A stretch of 64,000 bases of DNA from Vibrio fortis (GTDB taxonomy: Bacteria; Pseudomonadota; Gammaproteobacteria; Enterobacterales; Vibrionaceae), in contig NZ_JFFR01000028.1 in the NCBI RefSeq assembly GCF_000695685.1, positions 62,001 through 126,000 on the forward strand. The letters run 5' to 3'. Under the pieces are notes generated by a model. It worked only from the letters and a program-made list of their open reading frames with translations, was not told where the DNA came from and ran no database searches. This document shows positions 11,614 through 20,610 of the stretch, in pieces (positions within the stretch are counted from its first letter, which is position 1; each line of letters begins with the position of its first letter). A program made the translations under genes and the position numbers.

Positions 11614-11643
11614 AGTCGCTCATTACAGCGGCTCTTTTTTTGT
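11614..11643 (+). terminator. Rho-independent terminator after djlA
   Basis: Stem GAGTCGCT / AGCGGCTC (one G-U) with a CATTAC loop and eight T residues. It ends only 15 bases before the next ATG, so the downstream gene would receive mainly read-through unless it has a promoter inside djlA. Confidence 0.8.
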
Positions 11644-11657
11644 TTAAAGGAATAGAT

Positions 11658-12203
11658 ATGACAGTTGGGTATCAAGATGTTTTGGCGTTCTGGTTTGACG
11701 AATTAAGCCCTCGAGATTGGTTCAATGGTGGCAAGGAAATCGATCAGCTGATAATAGAGCGCTTTGCTGAGCTACATTCTGCGGCAGTACAAGGCGAATT
11801 GTATACATGGCGTGAAAGCGCGTTAGGTCGTCTGGCAGAAATCATAGTGTTAGACCAGTTTTCAAGAAATATTGGTCGCGATACGCCACAAGCATTCTCC
11901 GCGGACCCAATGGCGTTAGTCCTAGCCCAAGAAGCGGTGGCTGGTGGTTACGATCACCAACTCAGCGAACAACAGAAAAGCTTTTTATACATGCCTTATA
12001 TGCACAGTGAGTCGTTGATGATTCATGAGAAGGCGGTCGAGCTGTTTAGTCAAACTGGGTTGGAACATAACCTCGATTTTGAGTTTAAACATAAGGTGAT
12101 CATTGAAAAGTTTGGTCGCTATCCACACCGTAATCAAGTGCTTGGACGCGTTTCAACAGAAGAAGAACTGGCATTTTTACAGCAACCAGACTCTAGTTTC
12201 TAA
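11658..12203 (+). CDS. DUF924 family protein
   Basis: A 181-residue soluble protein of the DUF924 family, an all-helical TPR-like fold of unknown function. The recognisable family pattern is VLAFWFDELSPRDWFNGGKEID at the start (given here in outline: F-W-F, W-F), then EIIVLDQFSRNIGRDTPQAFS, YMPYMHSESL and FGRYPHRNQVLGR. The open frame extends to a TTG at 11640, but ATG 11658 has AAAGGAA at the right distance. Starts just after the djlA terminator. No function can be assigned. Confidence 0.85.
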   Translation: MTVGYQDVLAFWFDELSPRDWFNGGKEIDQLIIERFAELHSAAVQGELYTWRESALGRLAEIIVLDQFSRNIGRDTPQAFSADPMALVLAQEAVAGGYDHQLSEQQKSFLYMPYMHSESLMIHEKAVELFSQTGLEHNLDFEFKHKVIIEKFGRYPHRNQVLGRVSTEEELAFLQQPDSSF

Positions 12204-12225
12204 CACGCCCTAATTATTCATAAAA

Positions 12226-12257
12226 TCAAGAGTAAGCTGTGGGTGGCTTACTCTTGA
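12226..12257. terminator. Hairpin between convergent DUF924 and DUF547 genes
   Basis: Perfect 12-bp inverted repeat TCAAGAGTAAGC / GCTTACTCTTGA with an 8-base loop. On the minus strand it is followed by TTTTA, on the plus strand by ACCTT, so it would serve the minus-strand gene better. Confidence 0.65.
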
Positions 12258-12278
12258 ACCTTATTGAGTGCAATCAAG

Positions 12279-13061
12279 TTACTTTGCTTGGTTGAGCGCC
12301 CAATCATACTCGTAATCGATGTTTTTCACGTTTGATAGCGGTTGAGTGCGATACTGATTGAGGTGTTCGACGAGTTGCTCCTGAGTACCAAAATCGGCGA
12401 TAAACCAGTCATAAATTGAAGAGAGTTGTAATTTATTCTTTTGCACCAAAACCCCTTTGTCACTGTTCACAAACTCACGAGCAGCCTGTTCCAGTAGTGC
12501 TTCGGTGTTTTCAGCAGTGAAAGCTTGAGTTTGAAGGTTAGGGCAACCTAAGCTGGCACAGTTGACGGCGTAATGTGTTCTAGGGTCTTGCCAAATTGGG
12601 CGTAAAATTCGGTGCTCAATATCGTTCAGTGTCAGTGCTTTACTATTAATGGTAACGACTTCGTCTCCCCACGGACCAAAACTAAACAAACCGCCGAGTT
12701 TGGTGATCGATTTGACTGGATAAGCATCTAAGATTAGCTCCACAGTGATCGCATTGTAGAGATTTACCCAGTAGGCATATTGCTCCGCTTGAGAGAATTG
12801 TCGAGGGTCAGTGTTGGCGAGTTGTTCAATATACTGCTTCAGCTGTGAGCGATCATTAGAGCTAACGGCTTGGTAGCGGATGAGATGGTTTTGTCCGTCG
12901 ATAACAATATAGTTATCAAGAAACTGCTGCCAAGTAGCGTGAGAAATGGTGCCACTGTTTGACTCATTACTTTGATCCCAATATGACCATAGGTCTGATT
13001 TTGGCGCTGAAAAAGTCAATGAAGAAAAGAGTAGGCTAATAACTAGAAGTAGGTTTTTCAT
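12279..13061 (-). CDS. Exported DUF547 family protein
   Basis: A 260-residue protein with a signal peptide (MKNLLLVISLLFSSLTFSA, cleavage before PKSDLW). It belongs to the DUF547 family, seen by YWVNLYNAITVELILDAYP, the ITKLGGLFSFGPWGD segment and the Cys/His core HYAVNCASLGCPNL. The fold is thought to be papain-like/transglutaminase-like in some analyses, but no activity is established. I choose ATG 13061, which has AGGGAGA upstream, over ATG 13082. Probably periplasmic. Convergent with the DUF924 gene. Confidence 0.83.
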   Translation of the reverse strand: MKNLLLVISLLFSSLTFSAPKSDLWSYWDQSNESNSGTISHATWQQFLDNYIVIDGQNHLIRYQAVSSNDRSQLKQYIEQLANTDPRQFSQAEQYAYWVNLYNAITVELILDAYPVKSITKLGGLFSFGPWGDEVVTINSKALTLNDIEHRILRPIWQDPRTHYAVNCASLGCPNLQTQAFTAENTEALLEQAAREFVNSDKGVLVQKNKLQLSSIYDWFIADFGTQEQLVEHLNQYRTQPLSNVKNIDYEYDWALNQAK

Positions 13062-13140
13062 AAATGTTCTCCCTAATGACATCTATAAGACCTTGGCTAT
13101 CCATACTTTCTTTCAACTTTTGTTAGCTTAAAGCCTAGGC

Positions 13141-13168
13141 ATAAAAAAAGGCTGACCTAAGCCAACCT
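13141..13168 (-). terminator. Terminator of the leuABCD operon
   Basis: On the minus strand a 10-bp stem (AAAGGTTGGC / GTCAGCCTTT, two wobble pairs) with a short loop is followed by a run of T. It lies about 40 bp after the leuD stop. Confidence 0.8.
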
Positions 13169-13207
13169 TTTGAGTGTTATCAGCAGATTCTAGCTTGCGT
13201 TAAGGTG

Positions 13208-13810
13208 TTACTTTAGAAAGCTAGGGATGTTTGCTTCATACGCAGAAATTTTCTCTTCGTGCTGTAGCGTTAAACCAATGTTATCTAAGCCATTTAGCAG
13301 ACAATGACGACGGAATTCGTCAATCTCAAAAGAGTACTCTTTGCCGTTAGCACGAACCACGTTTGCTTCCAGGTCTACTTCAACTTCAGCACCTTCATTC
13401 GCTTCAACGAACTGGAAGATTTCATCGACTTCTTGCTCAGTTAGGCGTACTGGCACCATCTGGTTATTGATGGAGTTACCATAGAAAATGTCGGCAAAGC
13501 TCGGTGCGATCATCGCTTTGATACCGTAATCCGCTAGTGCCCAAGGCGCGTGTTCACGTGATGAACCACAACCGAAGTTTTCACGAGCCAACAAAATAGA
13601 AGCGCCTTGGTAACGTGGTGCGTTCATTACAAACTCTGGGTTTGGTTGCTGACCAGCGTCATCTAGGAAACGCCAGTCATGGAAAAGGTGTTTACCAAAG
13701 CCCAAGCGAGATACTTTTTGTAGGAACTGCTTTGGAATGATGGCATCGGTATCAACGTTCGCAGCATCTAGAGGAACGACTAAACCAGTGTGTTGTTTGA
13801 AACCTGACAT
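13208..13810 (-). CDS. leuD: 3-isopropylmalate dehydratase small subunit
   Basis: Small subunit of isopropylmalate isomerase; with LeuC it converts 2- to 3-isopropylmalate in leucine synthesis. Length 200 residues, as in E. coli. Motifs: [13 protein letters not shown] near the start, and the swivel-domain sequence [18 protein letters not shown]. It follows leuC by 15 bp and ends the leuABCD operon; a terminator follows. Confidence 0.97.
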   Translation of the reverse strand: MSGFKQHTGLVVPLDAANVDTDAIIPKQFLQKVSRLGFGKHLFHDWRFLDDAGQQPNPEFVMNAPRYQGASILLARENFGCGSSREHAPWALADYGIKAMIAPSFADIFYGNSINNQMVPVRLTEQEVDEIFQFVEANEGAEVEVDLEANVVRANGKEYSFEIDEFRRHCLLNGLDNIGLTLQHEEKISAYEANIPSFLK

Positions 13811-13825
13811 GTTAAATCCTCTAAA

Positions 13826-15238
13826 TTAAAGTTCACGAATATCGACGAAGTGGCCAGCGATCGCAGCAGCAGCGGCCATTGCCGGGCTAACTAAGTGTGT
13901 ACGACCATCACGGCCTTGGCGACCTTCGAAGTTACGGTTAGACGTTGATGCACAACGCTCTTGAGGACCTAAGCGGTCATTGTTCATTGCAAGACACATT
14001 GAACAACCAGGTAGACGCCATTCAAAGCCAGCTTCTTTAAAGATTACATCCAGCCCTTCAGCTTCAGCTTGCGCTTTAACTTGTTCAGACCCAGGAACGA
14101 TCAAAGCCTGTACATGAGATGCGACTTTGCGACCTTTCGCTACAGCTGCTGCAGCGCGCATGTCTTCGATGCGAGAGTTAGTACAAGAACCCACGAATAC
14201 TTTATCTACGTTGTAGTCAGATAGAGACTTGCCTGCTTCTAAGCCCATGTAAGCCAATGCTTTTTCAGCCGATGCTTTTTCAACAGGGTCAGAGAAGCTG
14301 TCTGGCGATGGGATAGGAGTATCAACCGAGATAACCTGGCCTGGGTTAGTACCCCAAGTCACTTGCGGTTTGATATCTGCAGCATTTAGTGTAACAACCG
14401 CATCAAACTCTGCGTCGTCATCGGTTTTCAGTGTGTTCCAGTACTCAACAGCCGCGTCAAAATCATCACCTTGTGGCGAGAATTTACGGCCCTTGATGTA
14501 TTCGTATGTGGTTTCGTCAGGAGCGATAAGACCCGCTTTGGCACCTAGTTCGATAGCCATGTTACAAACCGTCATACGACCTTCCATCGTAAGATCGGTA
14601 ATGGCTTCACCACAGAACTCAACAACATAGCCTGTACCGCCAGCAGCCGTTGTTTCACCGATGATCGCCAATACGATATCTTTAGCGGTAATGCCTGGAG
14701 CGACTTTGCCTTTTACTTCGATTTTCATGGTCTTAGCGCGCGCTTGTTTTAGCGTTTGAGTTGCTAGCACGTGCTCTACTTCTGAAGTACCGATACCAAA
14801 GGCTAGTGAACCAAATGCGCCGTGTGTCGCTGTGTGCGAGTCACCACAAACGATGGTCATACCCGGTAGCGTAATACCAAGTTCAGGACCCATTACGTGC
14901 ACAATACCTTGGTATTTGTGGTTCAAATCGTAAAGTGTAACGCCAAACTCTTCACAGTTTTTCGATAGAGTTTCCATCTGGATACGAGCCATCTCACCTG
15001 ATGCATTGATGTCTTTGGTTTGAGTCGAAACGTTGTGATCCATAGTCGCGAAAGTCTTACCAACTTGGCGAACTTTACGTCCCTTTTCACGAAGGCCATC
15101 AAAGGCTTGCGGTGATGTTACTTCGTGTACTAGGTGGCGATCGATGTATAGGATTGGGTTTTCACCCTCAGCTGCAACGGCAACGTGCGCGTCGTAGACT
15201 TTTTCGTATAAGGTTTTGGCTTGCTGGTTTGTAGACAT
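13826..15238 (-). CDS. leuC: 3-isopropylmalate dehydratase large subunit
   Basis: Large, aconitase-like subunit that carries the 4Fe-4S cluster. Length 470 residues. Cluster ligands are in VGSCTNSR and in CSMCLAMN near residue 410; [12 protein letters not shown] and the start [10 protein letters not shown] are family signatures. Third gene of the leucine operon, 99 bp after leuB; that gap holds two hairpins (15254-15306). Confidence 0.97.
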   Translation of the reverse strand: MSTNQQAKTLYEKVYDAHVAVAAEGENPILYIDRHLVHEVTSPQAFDGLREKGRKVRQVGKTFATMDHNVSTQTKDINASGEMARIQMETLSKNCEEFGVTLYDLNHKYQGIVHVMGPELGITLPGMTIVCGDSHTATHGAFGSLAFGIGTSEVEHVLATQTLKQARAKTMKIEVKGKVAPGITAKDIVLAIIGETTAAGGTGYVVEFCGEAITDLTMEGRMTVCNMAIELGAKAGLIAPDETTYEYIKGRKFSPQGDDFDAAVEYWNTLKTDDDAEFDAVVTLNAADIKPQVTWGTNPGQVISVDTPIPSPDSFSDPVEKASAEKALAYMGLEAGKSLSDYNVDKVFVGSCTNSRIEDMRAAAAVAKGRKVASHVQALIVPGSEQVKAQAEAEGLDVIFKEAGFEWRLPGCSMCLAMNNDRLGPQERCASTSNRNFEGRQGRDGRTHLVSPAMAAAAAIAGHFVDIREL

Positions 15239-15253
15239 AGCTTGTTCTTCCTT

Positions 15254-15306
15254 GGGAGCATTAATCCCAGTACTTATTTCAGCTCACCGCTTTGCAGTCA
15301 GTGAGC
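15254..15306 (-). other. Intercistronic hairpins between leuB and leuC
   Basis: Two inverted repeats fill the leuB-leuC gap: GCTCAC / GTGAGC (15282-15287 with 15301-15306) and TGGGA / TCCCA (15254-15270). Neither is followed by a T run, so they are not terminators; they may stabilise the mRNA or mark a processing site. Confidence 0.5.
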
Positions 15307-15337
15307 CGATATTGTTCTTATAGAGTGTTACGTGATC

Positions 15338-16438
<1,101 letters not shown>

Positions 16439-16479
16439 TTAATTTCTTCGTGCTTGGAGGAGCGTTAATTTGTTTCCTA

Positions 16480-16500
16480 GCTCTCCTATATTAAGAGAGC
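16480..16500 (-). other. Intercistronic hairpin between leuA and leuB
   Basis: Inverted repeat GCTCTC / GAGAGC with a 9-base AT-rich loop in the leuA-leuB gap, without a T run. Possible mRNA-stability element. Confidence 0.4.
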
Positions 16501-16516
16501 CAGAGAGTGATTCTGT

Positions 16517-18064
16517 TTATACGGTTTCGATTCGTTGCTGTTTCATTTCAGCAATCGTGTCTGCACGTTGAATGCTATTGATAACATGCAGTAGCGCTTG
16601 GCCAGATGCTTCTACGATATCGGTTGAAACGCCGGTACCGTGGTATTTGCGACCTTTGTAGTTAGCGATGATGTCGGCTTGACCCAAGCCATCTTCACCT
16701 TCACCTTTTGCCGTTAGGTCGAACTTGTCTAGTACGATTTCGTAGCCAGTCAAACGGTAGATACATTGGTATAGCGCATCAACAGGGCCATTACCGACTG
16801 CCGCTTCACACTTCTCTTCATCACCACATTGCAGCTTGATGCTGGTGGTCGACATAACACTGCCAGATTGAACACTTAGGTAGTTCAACTTGTAGAAGTC
16901 ATCTTCGTCGCGAAGGTTTGCGAAGTGCATCAAAGCTTCTAAGTCGTAATCGAATACTTGGCCCTTGCGGTCTGCTAGCTTCAAGAAATCTTCGTACAAT
17001 GAATCTAGGTTGTACTCGTTTTCTTGGTAACCCATCGCATCCATGTGGCTCTTAACGGCTGCACGGCCACTGCGGCTGGTTAGGTTTAGCGCTTTATCTT
17101 TAAGACCAATCGACTCTGGAGTCATGATCTCATAGGTATTTTTGTTCTTAAGCATGCCGTCTTGGTGGATACCTGAAGAGTGGCTAAAGGCGTTCGCACC
17201 GACAATGGCTTTGTTGTCTTGGATTGGCATGTGGCATAGCTGGCTCACTAGTTTACTGGTGCGGTGGATCTCTTCATGTTTAAGACCTGTATGAACACCT
17301 AGTAACTCTTGGCGTGTCTTGATGATCATTGCGATCTCTTCAAGAGAACAGTTACCCGCACGCTCACCAATACCATTGATAGTACCTTCGACCTGACGAG
17401 CACCCGCTTGAACCGCAGCAATAGAGTTTGCGACTGACATACCTAGATCATCGTGACAGTGAACAGAGATGATTGCTTTGTCGATGTTTGGTACACGGTT
17501 GAACAATGTTTGGATAATGCCACCGAACTCATTTGGCACTGTGTAGCCCACTGTGTCTGGAATGTTGATGGTTTTCGCGCCTGCATCAATCGCGGCTTCT
17601 ACCATGCGACATAGGTTGTCAATTGGCGTACGACCTGCATCTTCACAAGAGAATTCAACATCATCAGTGTAGTTACGAGCGTGTTTTACCGCTTTAACAC
17701 CCATCTCAACCACGTCGTCGTAGCTGCGACGAAGTTTGTCTTGCACGTGAACTGTAGAAGTTGAGATAAAGGTATGAATACGAAATGCTTCAGCAACTTT
17801 TAAAGCCTCCGCAGCTGCATCAATATCTTTGGCAACGGCACGAGAAAGGGCACAAATACGGCTGTTTTTGATGTTCTTTGCGATGGTTTGCACTGATTCA
17901 AAATCACCCGGAGATGAAACTGGGAAACCAGCCTCGATAACGTCCACACCGAGTCTTTCAAGTGCATAAGCAATTTGTAACTTCTCTTTTACTGTCAGGC
18001 TTGCAGCTAGTGCCTGCTCGCCGTCTCGTAAAGTCGTATCAAAAATTATCACTTGATCGTTCAT
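16517..18064 (-). CDS. leuA: 2-isopropylmalate synthase
   Basis: First committed enzyme of leucine synthesis: condenses acetyl-CoA with 2-oxoisovalerate. Length 515 residues. TIM-barrel motifs: [17 protein letters not shown], the metal-binding [13 protein letters not shown] and [15 protein letters not shown]. The C-terminal regulatory domain (about 390-515) for leucine feedback inhibition is complete. It is the first structural gene of the operon; upstream lie the attenuator (18147-18172) and the leader peptide gene (18201-18263). AGGAAG precedes the ATG at 18064. Confidence 0.98.
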   Translation of the reverse strand: MNDQVIIFDTTLRDGEQALAASLTVKEKLQIAYALERLGVDVIEAGFPVSSPGDFESVQTIAKNIKNSRICALSRAVAKDIDAAAEALKVAEAFRIHTFISTSTVHVQDKLRRSYDDVVEMGVKAVKHARNYTDDVEFSCEDAGRTPIDNLCRMVEAAIDAGAKTINIPDTVGYTVPNEFGGIIQTLFNRVPNIDKAIISVHCHDDLGMSVANSIAAVQAGARQVEGTINGIGERAGNCSLEEIAMIIKTRQELLGVHTGLKHEEIHRTSKLVSQLCHMPIQDNKAIVGANAFSHSSGIHQDGMLKNKNTYEIMTPESIGLKDKALNLTSRSGRAAVKSHMDAMGYQENEYNLDSLYEDFLKLADRKGQVFDYDLEALMHFANLRDEDDFYKLNYLSVQSGSVMSTTSIKLQCGDEEKCEAAVGNGPVDALYQCIYRLTGYEIVLDKFDLTAKGEGEDGLGQADIIANYKGRKYHGTGVSTDIVEASGQALLHVINSIQRADTIAEMKQQRIETV

Positions 18065-18146
18065 GGGTGCTTCCTTATATCGATATCGTATCGATTGCTA
18101 TCCAAAATATTATTGAGAATGATGTTCTTTTAATGAGCTTAGTTAC

Positions 18147-18172
18147 AAAAAAACCCGCTTAGCGCGGGTTTT
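18147..18172 (-). terminator. Attenuator of the leu operon
   Basis: On the minus strand AAAACCCGC / GCGGGTTTT with a 5-base loop is followed by a T run. It lies after the leader peptide gene and 83 bp before leuA, so it can stop transcription before the structural genes. Its 5' arm (minus-strand ACCCGCG) can also pair, with one bulge, with CGCGTGGGT at 18203-18211, which overlaps the last leader codons; that pairing would be the antiterminator. Confidence 0.85.
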
Positions 18173-18200
18173 AATATTTGTGCAGTTCTTGACCCACAAC

Positions 18201-18263
18201 TTACCCACGCGATTGGTTCACGATAAGGAGAAGTTTCAGCAGTCGAGAAAAAGAAAACGTCAT
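18201..18263 (-). CDS. leuL: leu operon leader peptide
   Basis: A 20-residue reading frame from ATG 18263 to TAA 18201 with the product MTFSFSRLLKLLLIVNQSRG. Five leucine codons in a six-codon stretch (CTG CTG AAA CTT CTC CTT) are followed by Ile and Val. It lies about 20 bases after the predicted transcription start and directly before the attenuator, the layout of ribosome-mediated attenuation known for leu operons in enterobacteria. Stalling at Leu codons would leave the last codons (18203-18211) free for antiterminator pairing; finishing translation would mask them. The ribosome-binding site is weak. Too short for usual gene callers. Confidence 0.85.
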   Translation of the reverse strand: MTFSFSRLLKLLLIVNQSRG

Positions 18264-18297
18264 GGCACAAATATCCGTAAATAAACTGTTAACACCA

Positions 18298-18326
18298 TAT
18301 TTACCGTAATTTATTCTGAGCGTCAA
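18298..18326 (-). promoter_or_regulatory. Predicted leu operon promoter
   Basis: On the minus strand TTGACG (18321-18326) is separated by 17 bases from TAAATA (18298-18303). The -35 is good, the -10 only fair. Transcription would begin near 18290, about 25 bases before the leader ATG, which fits an attenuation leader. Confidence 0.55.
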
Positions 18327-18388
18327 ACGTGAAAATCCAATATCGGCGTGCATTGTGAGCTTTTTCATTTTGTTTGTGCTGTTTTTTG

Positions 18389-18418
18389 TTTGCTTATTGG
18401 TGTTTTGTTTTGCTTATT
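18389..18418. repeat. Direct repeat in T-tract region upstream of leu promoter
   Basis: TTTGCTTATT occurs twice, at 18389-18398 and 18409-18418, exactly 20 bp apart, inside a region (18361-18420) with many T tracts on the plus strand. It lies about 65-95 bp upstream of the leu -35 box. The spacing puts both copies on nearly the same DNA face. It may bind an activator such as LeuO or Lrp or simply give curved DNA. The rest of 18330-18530 shows nothing clear. Confidence 0.4.
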
Positions 18419-18531
18419 TGCTTTCGGGTTGCGCGGTTAGTTTATCGTTTGCATGATGTTTAGGTTATAACTTTGTACTAAATCTTTTTTACCGAGTGAA
18501 TGACGGGAAAATAATTCAGGCTCAAATTTAA

Positions 18532-18547
18532 TTAATCACTTGATTAA
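18532..18547. promoter_or_regulatory. Upstream TetR-type operator
   Basis: TTAATC-ACTT-GATTAA, a 16-bp inverted repeat with the same half-sites and spacer length as the core of the operator at 18584-18621. The centres of the two are 63 bp apart, six helical turns. Likely second site for the adjacent TetR protein. Confidence 0.6.
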
Positions 18548-18583
18548 ATAGTGAGTAATTATTCTTCACCACCTGTTGGAATA

Positions 18584-18621
18584 TCACCCTATAATTAATC
18601 GTGTGATTAATTATAGGGTGA
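18584..18621. promoter_or_regulatory. TetR-type operator over the tetR promoter
   Basis: Perfect 17-bp inverted repeat: TCACCCTATAATTAATC, a GTGT spacer, then GATTAATTATAGGGTGA. It contains a perfect TATAAT -10 box (18590-18595) and ends 7 bases before the tetR start codon. A bound repressor would block RNA polymerase. Strong candidate for autoregulation of the tetR-RND operon. Confidence 0.75.
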
Positions 18622-18628
18622 CTATAGA

Positions 18629-19279
18629 GTGGGACGAAAAGTTGGACGACCGCAGAAGAATCGAGAGGTTCGGCAACTCTTGATTGAACATGCCCGGGAT
18701 CTGTTTGTCGTGCAGCCTTATGACAAGGTATCAACTCGGCTCGTCGCTGAGAGGGCTGGTGTGAACATTGCGATGATTCGCTACTACTTTGGCAATAAGG
18801 CGGGTCTGTTTGAAGCAATGTTGCGTGAGACTCTGCGGCCAATGCAACTGCAGATGCAAAAGCTCATTGATGAGAGTAACCACGATAACTTTCTCGATCT
18901 TATGCGCACCTACTATAAAGAGATGGCTAAGGTACCAAAGTTCCCTCGCTTAGTGACTCAGGTGATGAATATGCCCCCCTCAGAGGTTCAGCGAGAGCTG
19001 CTTGAGAAGGTGTTTATTGATATCGCTAAACCTGCCCAAGATGTGATATTTGAGAAGCTGATTGACCATGGTGTGCTGAGAAAAGATATGGATCCTAAGT
19101 TATGTCGGATTTCGTATATCAGCTTAATGGTATTTCCTTTTATCGCACCACCACCACTGCTGGCGCTGCATGGCATTGAGTTAAATGAAGACTTTCTTAA
19201 CCGTCTGATTGAACACAATATTCAACTAATGAGTGAGGGCTTTGTAAATCCAACAAGCTCCTCAAAACTTCAGGACTAA
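18629..19279 (+). CDS. TetR-family transcriptional regulator
   Basis: A 216-residue TetR-type repressor. The helix-turn-helix lies at about 25-60: STRLVAERAGVNIAMIRYYFG followed by NKAGLFEAML (given in two parts). The C-terminal ligand domain has no recognisable signature. The start is GTG 18629, giving MGRKVGRPQKN, an N-terminal basic arm common in this family. It is 5 bp before a membrane fusion protein and an RND pump, so it is most likely their local repressor, released by a pump substrate. Two operator-like palindromes precede it. Confidence 0.92.
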   Translation: MGRKVGRPQKNREVRQLLIEHARDLFVVQPYDKVSTRLVAERAGVNIAMIRYYFGNKAGLFEAMLRETLRPMQLQMQKLIDESNHDNFLDLMRTYYKEMAKVPKFPRLVTQVMNMPPSEVQRELLEKVFIDIAKPAQDVIFEKLIDHGVLRKDMDPKLCRISYISLMVFPFIAPPPLLALHGIELNEDFLNRLIEHNIQLMSEGFVNPTSSSKLQD

Positions 19280-19284
19280 ACAGA

Positions 19285-20610
19285 ATGAAAATAGGGAAAA
19301 AGTGGCTGTTCTTTCCAGCATTAGCGATAGGTATTGTCGGCTTAGTTGTGGCGATTAACTTCAAGCCAGACCTTCCAACCAAACCTGCTGGCGATCGAGC
19401 CCGCTTGGTAGAGGTGCAAGAACTAGAGCTTCAGTCTATGGCTCCTTTAGCGATTGGTTTTGGCAAAGTGGTGCCTAAAGTTGAGTGGAAAGCGATCGCG
19501 GAAGTTACAGGTAAGATCGTCTATCGTCACCCTGAATTAGAGAAGGGAAAAGTGATCCCTGCTGGTACCGAGGTGCTCAAGATTGATCCTCTCGACTATG
19601 AACTCAAATTGACGCAAGCTCAGGCCGACCTTAAATCTTCTCAAACCTCTTTGGCTAAGTTGAATCAAGAAGAGCAGAACCTAAACCAAACATTAAAGAT
19701 CGAGAAAAACCGTTTGGTGATCAGTAATAAAGAGCTTAAGCGTAAACAAGATCTTCGCAAGAAAGGTTTAACCTCTCAGTCTGATGTCGATCTGCAAGAG
19801 CAGAGTGCGCTTTCGCAGCGCAAACTGGTACTCGATATAGAGAACCAAATCGCGTTAATGCCAGACGAGAAGAGAGTCGCTGAGGCGGTGATCAAAGTGA
19901 ATGTTTCTAAGGTAAGGGAAGCAGAGCGATCTTTGGAAAAAACCACCATTACTCTGCCAAAAGCAATGCGTATCGCTCAGGTTGATATAGAGACCAACCA
20001 AGTGGTCAATCTTCAACAAACCATGTTCATTGCTCACGGTATTGATGTGATGGAGGTCGAAGCGCAGCTTTCAATTCACGATATGCAGACATTGGCTTCG
20101 AGCTTAGGTGAATTCACCCGTGATGAGTCTGGTATTCCTAATACCGACACCTCAGAAATCTCCGCCACTATTGAACTTAATAGCGGTAACTTGAATGCTG
20201 CGTGGCCTGCGCGGGTGGCACGTATCAGTGAAACCGTTGATGAAAACCAAGCAACAGCGGGTGTGATATTAGAAATTAAGCAAGACTACGCACAACTTGA
20301 GCCAAGTAGTCTGCCACCTTTAGTAAACGGCATGTTCGTTAAAGCCCTGATTGAAGGTGCATCTAACCTTGCTTGGGTTGTACCAGAGCGAGCACTGCAT
20401 GGCGATACCCTTTACTTAATGGATAGCGAGCAGCGCTTAAGTATGGTTCAGGTGGAAGTTCTGTATCGCCGTGATAATCAGGTCGTGGTTCGTGGAGATC
20501 TCAAACAGGGTGACAAGCTGATCCTCAATGATGTACTTCCCGCTATAGAGGGAATGCTACTGAGAGAGACCGGTGATGACTCGACCTCGATGCAGGAGAG
20601 CGATTCATGA
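19285..20610 (+). CDS. RND efflux periplasmic adaptor (membrane fusion protein)
   Basis: Periplasmic adaptor of a tripartite efflux pump, 441 residues. An N-terminal hydrophobic anchor (about 7-27, FFPALAIGIVGLVVAINF) lacks a lipobox Cys, so it stays a signal anchor. Then come a lipoyl half, a long coiled-coil hairpin (about 110-225, rich in Leu, Gln, Glu and Lys) and beta-barrel/membrane-proximal domains. The ATG follows the tetR stop by 5 bp and the stop overlaps the pump gene (ATGA). Works with the RND pump next door; an outer-membrane channel gene is absent, so TolC from elsewhere is probably shared. Confidence 0.9.
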   Translation: MKIGKKWLFFPALAIGIVGLVVAINFKPDLPTKPAGDRARLVEVQELELQSMAPLAIGFGKVVPKVEWKAIAEVTGKIVYRHPELEKGKVIPAGTEVLKIDPLDYELKLTQAQADLKSSQTSLAKLNQEEQNLNQTLKIEKNRLVISNKELKRKQDLRKKGLTSQSDVDLQEQSALSQRKLVLDIENQIALMPDEKRVAEAVIKVNVSKVREAERSLEKTTITLPKAMRIAQVDIETNQVVNLQQTMFIAHGIDVMEVEAQLSIHDMQTLASSLGEFTRDESGIPNTDTSEISATIELNSGNLNAAWPARVARISETVDENQATAGVILEIKQDYAQLEPSSLPPLVNGMFVKALIEGASNLAWVVPERALHGDTLYLMDSEQRLSMVQVEVLYRRDNQVVVRGDLKQGDKLILNDVLPAIEGMLLRETGDDSTSMQESDS

